DNA from: an uncultured Oscillospiraceae bacterium
GTDB taxonomy: Bacteria; Bacillota_A; Clostridia; Oscillospirales; Oscillospiraceae
NCBI GenBank assembly: GCA_947631215.1
Contig: CANRKN010000026.1
Span: 1 to 21,349, forward strand
DNA: 21,349 bases
Direction: 5' to 3'
Positions 14,598 to 21,349 of the stretch are shown here, one piece after another; position 1 is the stretch's first letter; each line of letters begins with the position of its first letter. The notes beneath the pieces were generated by a model. The model searched no databases. It was not told where the DNA came from and saw nothing but the letters and a program-made list of their open reading frames with translations. A program made the translations under genes and the position numbers.

Positions 14598-15860
14598 ATG
14601 AAGTACGCCGTGTACACCCTGGGCTGCAAGGTGAACCAGTACGAGACCCAGGCCATAGAGGCCATGCTCCGGGAGAGGGGCTTTACGCCTGCGTCCTCCG
14701 GGGCGGACGTGGTCATCGTGAACACCTGCGCCGTCACGGCGGAGAGCGGGCGCAAGTCACGCCAGGCCATCCGGCGCCTGCAGGCTGACAATCCCGGGGC
14801 GCTGACGGCGGTATGCGGGTGCTTTTCCCAATTGGAGCCGGAGGAGGTCTCCGCCCTGGGGGCGGACATCCTCTTCGGCAGCGGGGACAAGCATGCCTTT
14901 GTGGAGGCCATTGTAAAGGCCCTGCCTATGCAGAGCGTGGACGATCCCTTCCAGCGCCGGGTATTCGAGCCCCTGCCCGCCGGGGCGGTGTCGGGCCGCA
15001 CCCGGGCCATGCTGAAAATAGAGGACGGGTGCGACAACTTCTGCGCCTACTGCGTTATACCCTATACCCGGGGCCGGGTTCGGTCTTTGCCGACGGAGGA
15101 ATGTGCCGCGGCGGCGCGGGAATTGGCGGCAGAGAGGTTTCGGGAGATCGTGGTCACGGGCATCGAGATCGCCTCCTATGGAAAGGACCTGGCGGGCAAG
15201 CCGGGTCTTGCCGACGCCATCGAGGCCATTGCCCAGGCCGCGCCGGGGGTCCGCGTCCGGCTGGGGTCATTGGAACCTACCGTGGTGACGGAGGCGTTCT
15301 GCCAGCGTCTTGTCGCCCTGGGCAACGTGTGCTCCCACTTCCACCTGTCCCTCCAGTCCGGCTGTGACGATACTCTGCGGCGCATGAACCGGAAGTATGA
15401 TACCACCGCTTTTTACGCCGTGTGCGAGCGCCTGCGGCGATATTTCCCCCATTGCGGCCTGACGGCGGACCTCATCTGCGGCTTTCCGGGGGAGAGCGAG
15501 GAGGACTTTGTCCAGACGCTGGCCTTTATCGAAAAGTGCGGCTTCCTCTTCGTCCACGCCTTTCCCTATTCCGTCCGGCCGGGGACCAAGGCGGCGGACA
15601 TGCCGGGGCAGCTTTCCAAAGCGGAGAAGGAGGCCCGGGTGCGCCGGGCGGGGGAGGTCATCGCCCGCATGCGGCGGGACTATCTCCAGAGCTGGATAGG
15701 GAAGACCGTTTCGGTGCTCTTTGAGAACGCTCACATGGGCCACAGCGGGCAATATTGTCCGGTCAAGGTGGAGGCCGCCGCGGAGCGGGGAAGCGTCCGG
15801 GCCGTGCTGGTGACGGGCACGGACGGGGAGAGCCTATTTGGGACGCTCACGGACAGTTGA
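14598..15860 (+). CDS. mtaB: tRNA (N6-threonylcarbamoyladenosine(37)-C2)-methylthiotransferase MtaB
   Basis: 420 residues. This radical-SAM methylthiotransferase converts t6A37 to ms2t6A37 in ANN-decoding tRNAs. The N-terminal UPF0004 domain begins with the MtaB-type YTLGCKVNQYET and holds the three auxiliary-cluster cysteines (Cys10, Cys44 in VNTCAVT, Cys75 in VCGCFSQ). The radical-SAM CxxxCxxC is Cys145, Cys149 and Cys152 (GCDNFCAYCVIPYTRGR). LSLQSGCDDTLRRMNR and ADLICGFPGE follow, and a TRAM-like domain occupies about the last 60 residues. The LGCKVNQYE signature favours MtaB over MiaB, which usually has GCQMN. The ATG has purine-rich AAGGAAG/AAAAGG sites upstream. The neighbouring divergent cysteine desulfurase fits its need for sulfur. 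Confidence 0.94.
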   Translation: MKYAVYTLGCKVNQYETQAIEAMLRERGFTPASSGADVVIVNTCAVTAESGRKSRQAIRRLQADNPGALTAVCGCFSQLEPEEVSALGADILFGSGDKHAFVEAIVKALPMQSVDDPFQRRVFEPLPAGAVSGRTRAMLKIEDGCDNFCAYCVIPYTRGRVRSLPTEECAAAARELAAERFREIVVTGIEIASYGKDLAGKPGLADAIEAIAQAAPGVRVRLGSLEPTVVTEAFCQRLVALGNVCSHFHLSLQSGCDDTLRRMNRKYDTTAFYAVCERLRRYFPHCGLTADLICGFPGESEEDFVQTLAFIEKCGFLFVHAFPYSVRPGTKAADMPGQLSKAEKEARVRRAGEVIARMRRDYLQSWIGKTVSVLFENAHMGHSGQYCPVKVEAAAERGSVRAVLVTGTDGESLFGTLTDS

Positions 15861-15884
15861 TTTTTGAAAAGTAAGTGATATAAT
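15857..15884 (+). promoter_or_regulatory. Promoter of the serC-serA operon
   Basis: -35 TTGATT (15857-15862, over the mtaB stop), 16-base spacer, -10 TATAAT (15879-15884) preceded by TGA, giving an extended -10. The leader of about 33 bases is too short for a T-box or riboswitch. Confidence 0.75.
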
Positions 15885-15923
15885 GTCTCTTGCTCTTTAA
15901 TAAGTATAGCGGAGGAAAACGCG

Positions 15924-17009
15924 ATGAAGCGGGAAGAAGTATTCAACTTTTCGGCGGGGCCGTCGGTCCTGCCCAGGGAGGCCCTGGAGCGCGCCGGGGC
16001 GGAGATACTGAATTACAACGGCAGCGGCATGTCCGTCATGGAGATGAGCCACCGCAGCGCCTTTTTCCAGGAGATATTCGACAGCACCAAGGCCAAGCTC
16101 AAAAAGGCCCTGAACGTGCCCGACACCCATGAGATACTCTTTCTCCAGGGCGGCGCGTCGGCCCAGTTCTCCATGGTGCCCCTGAACCTGATGGAGGGGG
16201 CGACGGCGGACTACGCCGTCACGGGCAACTTCTCCAACATCGCCATGAAGGAGGCCAAAAAGTACGGCACCGTCCACATCGCCGCCTCCTCCCAGGACGA
16301 CAACTTCTCCTACATTCCTTCCCAGGACCAGCTGGACCTGAGCCCGGAGGCCAAGTATTTCTACTACTGCTCCAACAACACCATCTACGGCACCGCCTGG
16401 AACTATGTGCCCCAGACGCCCGCGCCGTTGGTGTGCGACATGAGCTCGGAGATCCTGTCCCGGCCGGTGGATGTGTCCAATTACGGCCTCATCCTGGCGG
16501 GCGCTCAGAAGAACATGGCCCCCGCGGGGGTGACCGTGGTCATCATCGACAAGGCTCTCGCGGGCCGGGAGGCGCCCTATACGCCGCTTATCATGAGCTA
16601 CAAGACCATGATCGAGAAGGACAGCATGTACAATACCCCGCCCTGCTGGTGCATCTATATGCTGGGGCTGGTGCTGGACTGGCTGGAAGAGCAGGGGGGC
16701 GTGGCCGGCATGGAGGCCATCAAGCATGAGAAGGCACAGATCATATATGACATCCTGGACAACAGCCGTCTCTATAAGCCCCACGCCCGGCCCGACAGCC
16801 GCAGCGACATGAACGTGACCTTCCGCACCGGGGACGCGGACCTGGACGCTAAGTTCGCGAAAGAAGCCCAGGCCAAGGGGCTCATGAATCTGAAGGGCCA
16901 CCGCAGCGTGGGCGGCATTCGGGCGTCCCTCTACAACGCTCAGCCCATGGAGGGCGTACTGGCCCTGGCGGAATTCATGAAGAAGTTCGAGGTGGAAAAC
17001 CATGTATGA
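15924..17009 (+). CDS. serC: Phosphoserine aminotransferase
   Basis: 361 residues, typical. It makes phosphoserine from 3-phosphohydroxypyruvate and glutamate, using PLP, in the second step of serine synthesis. The start NFSAGPSVLP is the family signature. Also seen: EMSHRS (40-45), LQGGASAQF (74-82), and PLP lysine Lys196 in AGAQKNMAPAG. GHRSVGGIRASLYNA near the C-terminus is the phosphate-binding motif from the partner subunit. GGAGG (15911-15915) lies 8 bases before ATG. The stop overlaps the serA start by 8 bases, so the two are coupled. No serB phosphatase gene is in the window. Confidence 0.97.
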   Translation: MKREEVFNFSAGPSVLPREALERAGAEILNYNGSGMSVMEMSHRSAFFQEIFDSTKAKLKKALNVPDTHEILFLQGGASAQFSMVPLNLMEGATADYAVTGNFSNIAMKEAKKYGTVHIAASSQDDNFSYIPSQDQLDLSPEAKYFYYCSNNTIYGTAWNYVPQTPAPLVCDMSSEILSRPVDVSNYGLILAGAQKNMAPAGVTVVIIDKALAGREAPYTPLIMSYKTMIEKDSMYNTPPCWCIYMLGLVLDWLEEQGGVAGMEAIKHEKAQIIYDILDNSRLYKPHARPDSRSDMNVTFRTGDADLDAKFAKEAQAKGLMNLKGHRSVGGIRASLYNAQPMEGVLALAEFMKKFEVENHV

Positions 17010-18162
17010 GATCAAGACCATGAACAACATCGCCCGGCAGGGACTGAACGTCCTCTCCGCCAAGGGCATGATGATCGATAACGAGGCGGAGAACCCTGAC
17101 GGCCTGCTGGTCCGCTCCGCGAAACTCCATGATATGGAGTTTGGGGATAAACTCCTTGCCATCGCCCGGGCGGGCGTGGGCACGGACAACGTGCCTGTGG
17201 ATCGGTGTACGGCCAAGGGCATCGTGGTGTTCAATACCGCCGGGGCCAATGCCCAGGCGGTGGTGGAGCTGGCGGTGTGCTCGCTGGTGCTGGCCTCCCG
17301 GGACCTGATGGAGGGGGCCATATGGGCCAAGTCTCTGGCCGGCCGGGACGACGTGGAGGCCGCTGTGGAGGCGGGGAAGAAGGCCTTCGTGGGCCCGGAG
17401 ATCCGGGGCAAGACCCTGGGCGTCATCGGCCTGGGGGCCATCGGCGCCCGCATCGCCAAGACGGCCATCAACCTGGGCATGGAGGTCATCGGCTACGACC
17501 CCTACCTGTCCGTGGAGGCCGCCTGGCACATCCACTCCGACGTGCGTCAGGCCGAGGACCTGGCGTCCCTTTACAGAAACTGCGACTATATCCTCATCCA
17601 GATCCACCACAACGAGAAGACCCACCACACCCTGAACGCCGAGGCCTTCGCCCAGATGAAGGACGGGGTGCGCGTCATCAACCTGGCCCGGGGCGGGCTG
17701 GTGGACGACGACGCCATGCTGGCGGCTCTCGCCAGCGGCAAGGTGGCAAGGTACGTCACCGACTTCCCCAGCAGCAAGCTGGTAGGGAAGAAGGGCGTGG
17801 TGGCTTTCCCGCACCTGGGCGCCTCCACCCCCGAGAGCGAGGAGAAGTGCGCCGTCATGGCCGCCCAGGAGCTGGCGGATTATCTCCTGAACGGCAATAT
17901 CCGCAACTCCGTCAATATGCCGGAGCTGAGCCTGGAGCGGGCCGGGGAGGCGAGGCTCTGCGCCATCCACGACAACGTGCCCCGTATGCTCAACAGCTTC
18001 CTGGACATCATCGGCAGCGAGAACATCAACGTGGAGCACATGCAAAACCGCGCCCGGGGCCAGGTGGCCTACACGGTCATCGACCTGGGCAGCCCCATCA
18101 CCCCGGCGCTCTTGGAGCGCATCCAGAAGGTGCCCCATGTGCGCCGCGTGCGGGTGTTGTGA
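17002..18162 (+). CDS. serA: D-3-phosphoglycerate dehydrogenase with C-terminal ACT domain
   Basis: 386 residues. It oxidises 3-phosphoglycerate to 3-phosphohydroxypyruvate, the first step of serine synthesis. Seen: RAGVGTDNV (56-64), Rossmann motif GLGAIG (143-148) with Asp166 after it, which fits NAD, catalytic Arg230 in INLARGGLVDD and catalytic His271 in FPHLGASTPESEE. The usual catalytic Glu (DVFxxEP in E. coli SerA) is not seen; the matching stretch is VTDFPSSKL. Residues ~316-386 look like an ACT domain (ENINVEHMQNRARGQVAYTVI), which often gives serine feedback control. GAGGTG (16989-16994) inside serC serves the ATG. The short N-terminus, starting MYEIKTMNNIA, is typical of a Clostridial group. 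Confidence 0.93.
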   Translation: MYEIKTMNNIARQGLNVLSAKGMMIDNEAENPDGLLVRSAKLHDMEFGDKLLAIARAGVGTDNVPVDRCTAKGIVVFNTAGANAQAVVELAVCSLVLASRDLMEGAIWAKSLAGRDDVEAAVEAGKKAFVGPEIRGKTLGVIGLGAIGARIAKTAINLGMEVIGYDPYLSVEAAWHIHSDVRQAEDLASLYRNCDYILIQIHHNEKTHHTLNAEAFAQMKDGVRVINLARGGLVDDDAMLAALASGKVARYVTDFPSSKLVGKKGVVAFPHLGASTPESEEKCAVMAAQELADYLLNGNIRNSVNMPELSLERAGEARLCAIHDNVPRMLNSFLDIIGSENINVEHMQNRARGQVAYTVIDLGSPITPALLERIQKVPHVRRVRVL

Positions 18163-18182
18163 TACCTTAGAATAGAAGTTGT

Positions 18183-18213
18183 GGGGGCCGGAGCCATCCG
18201 GCCCCCGTATTTT
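18183..18213 (+). terminator. Intrinsic terminator of serC-serA
   Basis: A perfect 9-bp stem, GGGGGCCGG (18183-18191) and CCGGCCCCC (18198-18206), loop AGCCAT, then GTATTTTG. It lies 20 bases after the serA stop. Confidence 0.85.
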
Positions 18214-18286
18214 GTGGTCAAAAGGGAGAAAATTGCAGAAAAACCGCTACAATTTACATTTTAGCAACAAAAATCTCAAAAATTAC

Positions 18287-18315
18287 TTGCGTATTATCGC
18301 CTTTCATGGTATAGT
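18287..18315 (+). promoter_or_regulatory. Promoter of the surface protein gene with phased A/T-tracts upstream
   Basis: -35 TTGCGT (18287-18292), 17-base spacer, -10 TATAGT (18310-18315) preceded by TGG, an extended -10. A/T-tracts start at 18220, 18229, 18239, 18259, 18269 and 18278, close to one helical turn apart, directly upstream of the -35. Confidence 0.75.
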
Positions 18316-18371
18316 TTAGCTATCTATGGTAGGCAACGTATATCCACCCGCACGTAAGATGGAGGAAAGAG

Positions 18372-21349
18372 ATGGCGAATTTTAAGCGGACGCTTGCATT
18401 TTTGCTCGTCTTGACGATATTTTTATCTCTTGGGGAAGGACTGGTCTTTGCCAGCGAGGGTCCCCTGGGGGAGGAGGCGCCGCCTGTGGCGGAGGAGCCT
18501 GTCTCTCCCGAGCCTCCCGTGTCTGAGGAGCCCCCCGCGCCGGTGGAGACGGAAGCGCCCGCGGAGCCTGAGCCGGAGGTCACTCCTGAGCCCACGCCCG
18601 AGGTGACGGCGGAGCCGGAGACCACTCCCGAGCCGGAGATGACGCCCGAGCCGGAGGTCACCCCGGAGCCCATGGAGCCGGAATTTACCCCCGACCCCGC
18701 GCTGCCCCCTGAGCCGGAGACTTCCCCCGAGGCGTCCCCTGACCCCAGCGCCAGCCCTGAGCCCACCGAGGAGCCGGCTCTGAAGCAGTGGGCCTGGACC
18801 GAGCCGGGCAATACCGTGGCGGCCATCATGGACGGCGGCCGGAACCTCATCAGCGGCGGGAATTATTACTACACCGAAAACGGCTGCCTGTGGCTGAATG
18901 GCTCCAGGTTCGCCGACGTATACGCTGAGAACATGAACCTGTCCGACGGCTGGCTCTACTATACCACGGATAATACCGTATACCGCATGAGCCCCAGCGG
19001 CAGCGCGTCTGAGACCGTCTATAGCGCCCCCGGGCGCATCACCGAGATGTATGTCATGGGCCAGGAGCTGCGCGTGCTCATCGACGGCGGCGTGTGGTCC
19101 TACGATATGACCGACGGCCTTCTGGAGGACGTGCCCGACCCGGGCAACGTGATGTTCCTCATCCCCACGGCCTGGGGCAACGTGTTCCTCACCGGCCCGC
19201 TGTTCAGCTATTCCATTTGGGCGGGGGAGAACATGCTTTTGTCCGGCGTGGACTTTGCCTATCCCGACGGGTCCTGGCTGGTGGTGGAGTATAACGGCGG
19301 CACCTATCAGACCGATACGGCGGCCCTGTTCGCGGGGAGCATAAACCTGCAGGATTACAGCCTTCATCAGGACCAGGTGGCCACGGCGGGCCTCACCGAC
19401 GAGCAGATGCTGGCCAGCGAGGCGGCATTCCTGGAATCCGACGAGTATCTGGCCAAGCAGGTCATCCTGACCCCTGTGGACAGCAGCGTGGCCGCGGCCA
19501 GCACCTCCACCGTGTTCACCAAGCAGCTTTCATCCAACCAGCAGAACATCGTTCTCCGGGTCCAGCAGCATTCTGAAGTCAAGTGGACTCCCAAGGCGAA
19601 CCGCTACGCCTGGGGCGGCAACGACAGTTCCTACGTCACCAGCAAGGGCTCCTATGAGCCGGTGTACTCCCAGGACGGCGGCGTATTCAAGGCCGGCAAG
19701 ACCTACAAGGGCATCCCCTATTCCCAGGCGGTGTCCACCGGCTACGTGGGCTGGGAGATATCCGTGAAGGGCTTCCTGGACGCGGTGAACAACGCCAACA
19801 GCAATTTCTATAAGTCCTACTCCACCTACAGCCGCACGGCCCCCTATTACGGCAGCGACTGCTCCGGCTTTGTGTCCTATGCCTGGGACCTGCCCTACCG
19901 GTGCGTCACCGGCGGCCTTCTGAACTTCTCCACCTACATAGGCACCCCCTCCAGCAGCGAGCTCAATAAGCTGCAGGTGGGCGACTGCCTGAACTACACG
20001 GCGGAGCACGTGGTGCTGGTCACTGATATTGGCTACAACAGCTCCGGTCAGGTCACCGCCGTGGAGATTACCGAGCAGACCCCCGCGAAGATGCGCGTCA
20101 CCTGCTACGGCGACGCCATCTCCGGCAAGACCTACGACTTTAAGGGGCAGCTTTCCTACATCACCAGCTACTACCTGCAGCACGGCTATAAGATTTACCG
20201 CCGGAACGACAAGGGCCTGTCCGCGGTGAGAAAGCCCAACGATGACGCAGGGCTGGGCTGGGCGCCCGCGCCCACCATGTCGGTGACCGCCAACGGCCCC
20301 GCCAGCGCCACGGTGACGCTGAAGCACGAAAATTCCAACGCGGTCATTTATTACACCACCAACGGCAGCGCGCCCACTACCTCCAGCACCAAGTACACCG
20401 GCCCCTTCACCGTGTCCAATGCGGTCACCATCCGGGCCATCGCCCAGGTGCCGGGGTATGATAACTCCTTCCCCCTGAACGAGAACCTGACCATGGCGGT
20501 CATGCCCCAGCTGAAGACCGTGGGCGCCACTGACGGCAGCGGCGTGTTCCTCTCCAATGGCTTCTATTACGCCGACCCTGCCAGCAGGCTGACTCTCTAT
20601 AACACCGACGGCGCCACCGTCTACTACACCACCGACGGCAGCACGCCCACCATGAACAGCGCCAAGGTGAGCTCCTCCACGTCCATCGCCGTGACCGACG
20701 GCATGACCATCAAGGCCTTTGCCGCCGCCGGCACCGGCGTGCCCAGCAACGTGGCCAGCTTCACCGTCAGGCAGGGCAAGCTCTACACCATCACCGTGGA
20801 CGACCCCTACGGCTTCGTCTCGCCCCGTGGAAACGCCAGTGTCCTGCAGGGGAGCACCGTCACCTTCAACTTCGGCTCTACCAGCGGCTATACCCTGGGC
20901 AACGTGAAGATCGACGGCGCCAGCAAGGGAAATATCAAGTCCTGGACCTTTGAGAACGTCAGCGGGAACCACACCATCAAGGCGGAGGTAAAGCTGCCCT
21001 TCGACGACGTGTCGGCCTCCAGCTGGTATGTGGACGCGGTGGCTTACGTGAACAACAAGGGCCTTTTCAACGGCGTCTCCTCCAATACCTTTGCCCCCAA
21101 CCAGGCCATGAACCGGGCCATGTTCATCACGGTTCTGGGCCGGTTCGCCAACGTCAGCGACACCATCAAGAACTGGCAGGGGAAGATGGGCCTGACCAAC
21201 GGCTCGGACATCATCGTCCGCTCCGACACCACCACCAGCTCCCGCCAGGTGACCATGCTGGTGGCCTCCGGACAGTACATCAAGGTCACGGGCACCGTGT
21301 CCTCCGCCAACAGCAAGGACAAGGGCGTCTGGTATCAGATCCAGTATAA
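18372..21349 (+). CDS. SLH-domain cell-surface protein with NlpC/P60-like module (partial, runs off right edge)
   Basis: 992 codons are open to the window edge with no stop. A signal peptide covers residues ~1-27 (FKRTLAFLLVLTIFLSL, cleavage near VFA-SEG). Residues ~30-136 are a Pro/Glu/Thr-rich stalk. Residues ~140-330 are Tyr/Trp/Gly-rich repeats like DUF5050 or beta-propeller strands (GWLYYTTDNTVYRMS). An NlpC/P60-like cysteine peptidase core follows, with Cys497 in YYGSDCSGFVSYAW and His546 in EHVVLVTDI after LQVGDCLNY. Two chitobiase-C-terminal-like repeats are near 637-690 and 735-790 (VIYYTTNGSAPTTSS, VYYTTDGSTPTMNS). A VDDPYGFVSP...GYTLGNVKIDG domain comes next. One SLH motif starts at Phe877 (FDDVSASSWYVDAVAYV), and an SH3-like domain begins near 938. 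It is probably exported and held on secondary wall polymer. AAGATGGAGGAAAG supplies the ribosome binding site. Confidence 0.85.
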   Translation, partial: MANFKRTLAFLLVLTIFLSLGEGLVFASEGPLGEEAPPVAEEPVSPEPPVSEEPPAPVETEAPAEPEPEVTPEPTPEVTAEPETTPEPEMTPEPEVTPEPMEPEFTPDPALPPEPETSPEASPDPSASPEPTEEPALKQWAWTEPGNTVAAIMDGGRNLISGGNYYYTENGCLWLNGSRFADVYAENMNLSDGWLYYTTDNTVYRMSPSGSASETVYSAPGRITEMYVMGQELRVLIDGGVWSYDMTDGLLEDVPDPGNVMFLIPTAWGNVFLTGPLFSYSIWAGENMLLSGVDFAYPDGSWLVVEYNGGTYQTDTAALFAGSINLQDYSLHQDQVATAGLTDEQMLASEAAFLESDEYLAKQVILTPVDSSVAAASTSTVFTKQLSSNQQNIVLRVQQHSEVKWTPKANRYAWGGNDSSYVTSKGSYEPVYSQDGGVFKAGKTYKGIPYSQAVSTGYVGWEISVKGFLDAVNNANSNFYKSYSTYSRTAPYYGSDCSGFVSYAWDLPYRCVTGGLLNFSTYIGTPSSSELNKLQVGDCLNYTAEHVVLVTDIGYNSSGQVTAVEITEQTPAKMRVTCYGDAISGKTYDFKGQLSYITSYYLQHGYKIYRRNDKGLSAVRKPNDDAGLGWAPAPTMSVTANGPASATVTLKHENSNAVIYYTTNGSAPTTSSTKYTGPFTVSNAVTIRAIAQVPGYDNSFPLNENLTMAVMPQLKTVGATDGSGVFLSNGFYYADPASRLTLYNTDGATVYYTTDGSTPTMNSAKVSSSTSIAVTDGMTIKAFAAAGTGVPSNVASFTVRQGKLYTITVDDPYGFVSPRGNASVLQGSTVTFNFGSTSGYTLGNVKIDGASKGNIKSWTFENVSGNHTIKAEVKLPFDDVSASSWYVDAVAYVNNKGLFNGVSSNTFAPNQAMNRAMFITVLGRFANVSDTIKNWQGKMGLTNGSDIIVRSDTTTSSRQVTMLVASGQYIKVTGTVSSANSKDKGVWYQIQY
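18453..18780 (+). repeat. Degenerate Pro-Glu-Pro repeat region inside the surface protein gene
   Basis: About 109 codons are dominated by Pro, Glu, Thr and Val. The clearest unit, PEPEVTPEP and variants (PEPETTPEP, PEPEMTPEP), lies at about 18567-18675, with repeated CCCGAGCCGGAG-type DNA. It encodes an extended, acidic, cell-wall-spanning stalk by analogy with other surface proteins. Such repeats can change length by slippage or recombination. Confidence 0.75.

Noticed and set aside
13663..14601. 312-aa open frame opposite the cysteine desulfurase
   Set aside because: The desulfurase has all its catalytic motifs on the minus strand; this frame is Gly/His/Ala-rich shadow.
15897..17489. 530-aa minus-strand frame over serC and serA
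   Set aside because: Antisense shadow of two well-recognised genes.
18320..18850. Ser/Gly-rich minus-strand frame opposite the Pro-Glu stalk
   Set aside because: Its repetitive Gly-Ser composition is just the reverse complement of the Pro-Glu repeat DNA, and it would run through the surface gene promoter.
19530..20972. 480-aa minus-strand frame opposite the surface protein
   Set aside because: Val/Gly/His-rich shadow with no motif; the plus frame has a signal peptide and domain motifs.

Overview
The window reads as a chromosomal core segment of a high-GC, anaerobic, probably spore-forming member of the Firmicutes (Clostridia, most like Oscillospiraceae and relatives). The reasons are Bacillota-type Shine-Dalgarno sites (AGGAGG), intrinsic terminators, the spoVB-like/mazG/HU/rqcP gene order known from Bacillus and Clostridia, Clostridia-type Pgi, SerC and SerA, a sigma factor with a DUF4179-like anti-sigma partner, and an SLH-domain surface protein at the end. 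I see no tRNA, rRNA, IS element, prophage, CRISPR array or attachment site. There is no gene-free stretch over 300 bases; the longest is the 280-base divergent region 3586-3865.

Layout: 1-2462 (+) is one run: the tail of a condensation/acyltransferase-like protein, a 97-aa protein of unknown function, a DUF362 ferredoxin-type iron-sulfur protein and a TatD nuclease. 2503-3585 (-) is a soluble orphan sensor kinase with a degenerate phosphoacceptor region, divergent from gap (3866-4894). 5027-8191 (+) holds a SpoVB/YabM-type flippase, mazG, HU and rqcP, followed by a secreted D,D-carboxypeptidase (8353-9513), pgi (9670-10935) and a conserved P-loop protein (11116-11526). 11587-13280 (-) is a sigma/anti-sigma pair. 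A cysteine desulfurase (-) and mtaB (+) diverge at 14533-14597. serC-serA (15924-18162) is a two-gene serine operon. From 18372 an SLH/NlpC-P60-like surface protein runs off the right edge.

How the genes fit together: gap and pgi are glycolytic. serA-serC draws on 3-phosphoglycerate for serine. The cysteine desulfurase and MtaB are functionally adjacent, since one mobilises sulfur and the other thiomethylates tRNA. The flippase, the carboxypeptidase, the sigma/anti-sigma pair and the surface protein suggest an envelope or sporulation theme, but that is inference.

I did not find a convincing wholly new system. The points most worth a second look are the hairpin that covers the dacF ribosome binding site, phased A/T-tracts upstream of several promoters, the degenerate kinase, GAPDH without the usual NAD-selecting Asp, SerA without the usual catalytic Glu, the absence of yabP/yabQ after rqcP, and the multi-domain surface protein.
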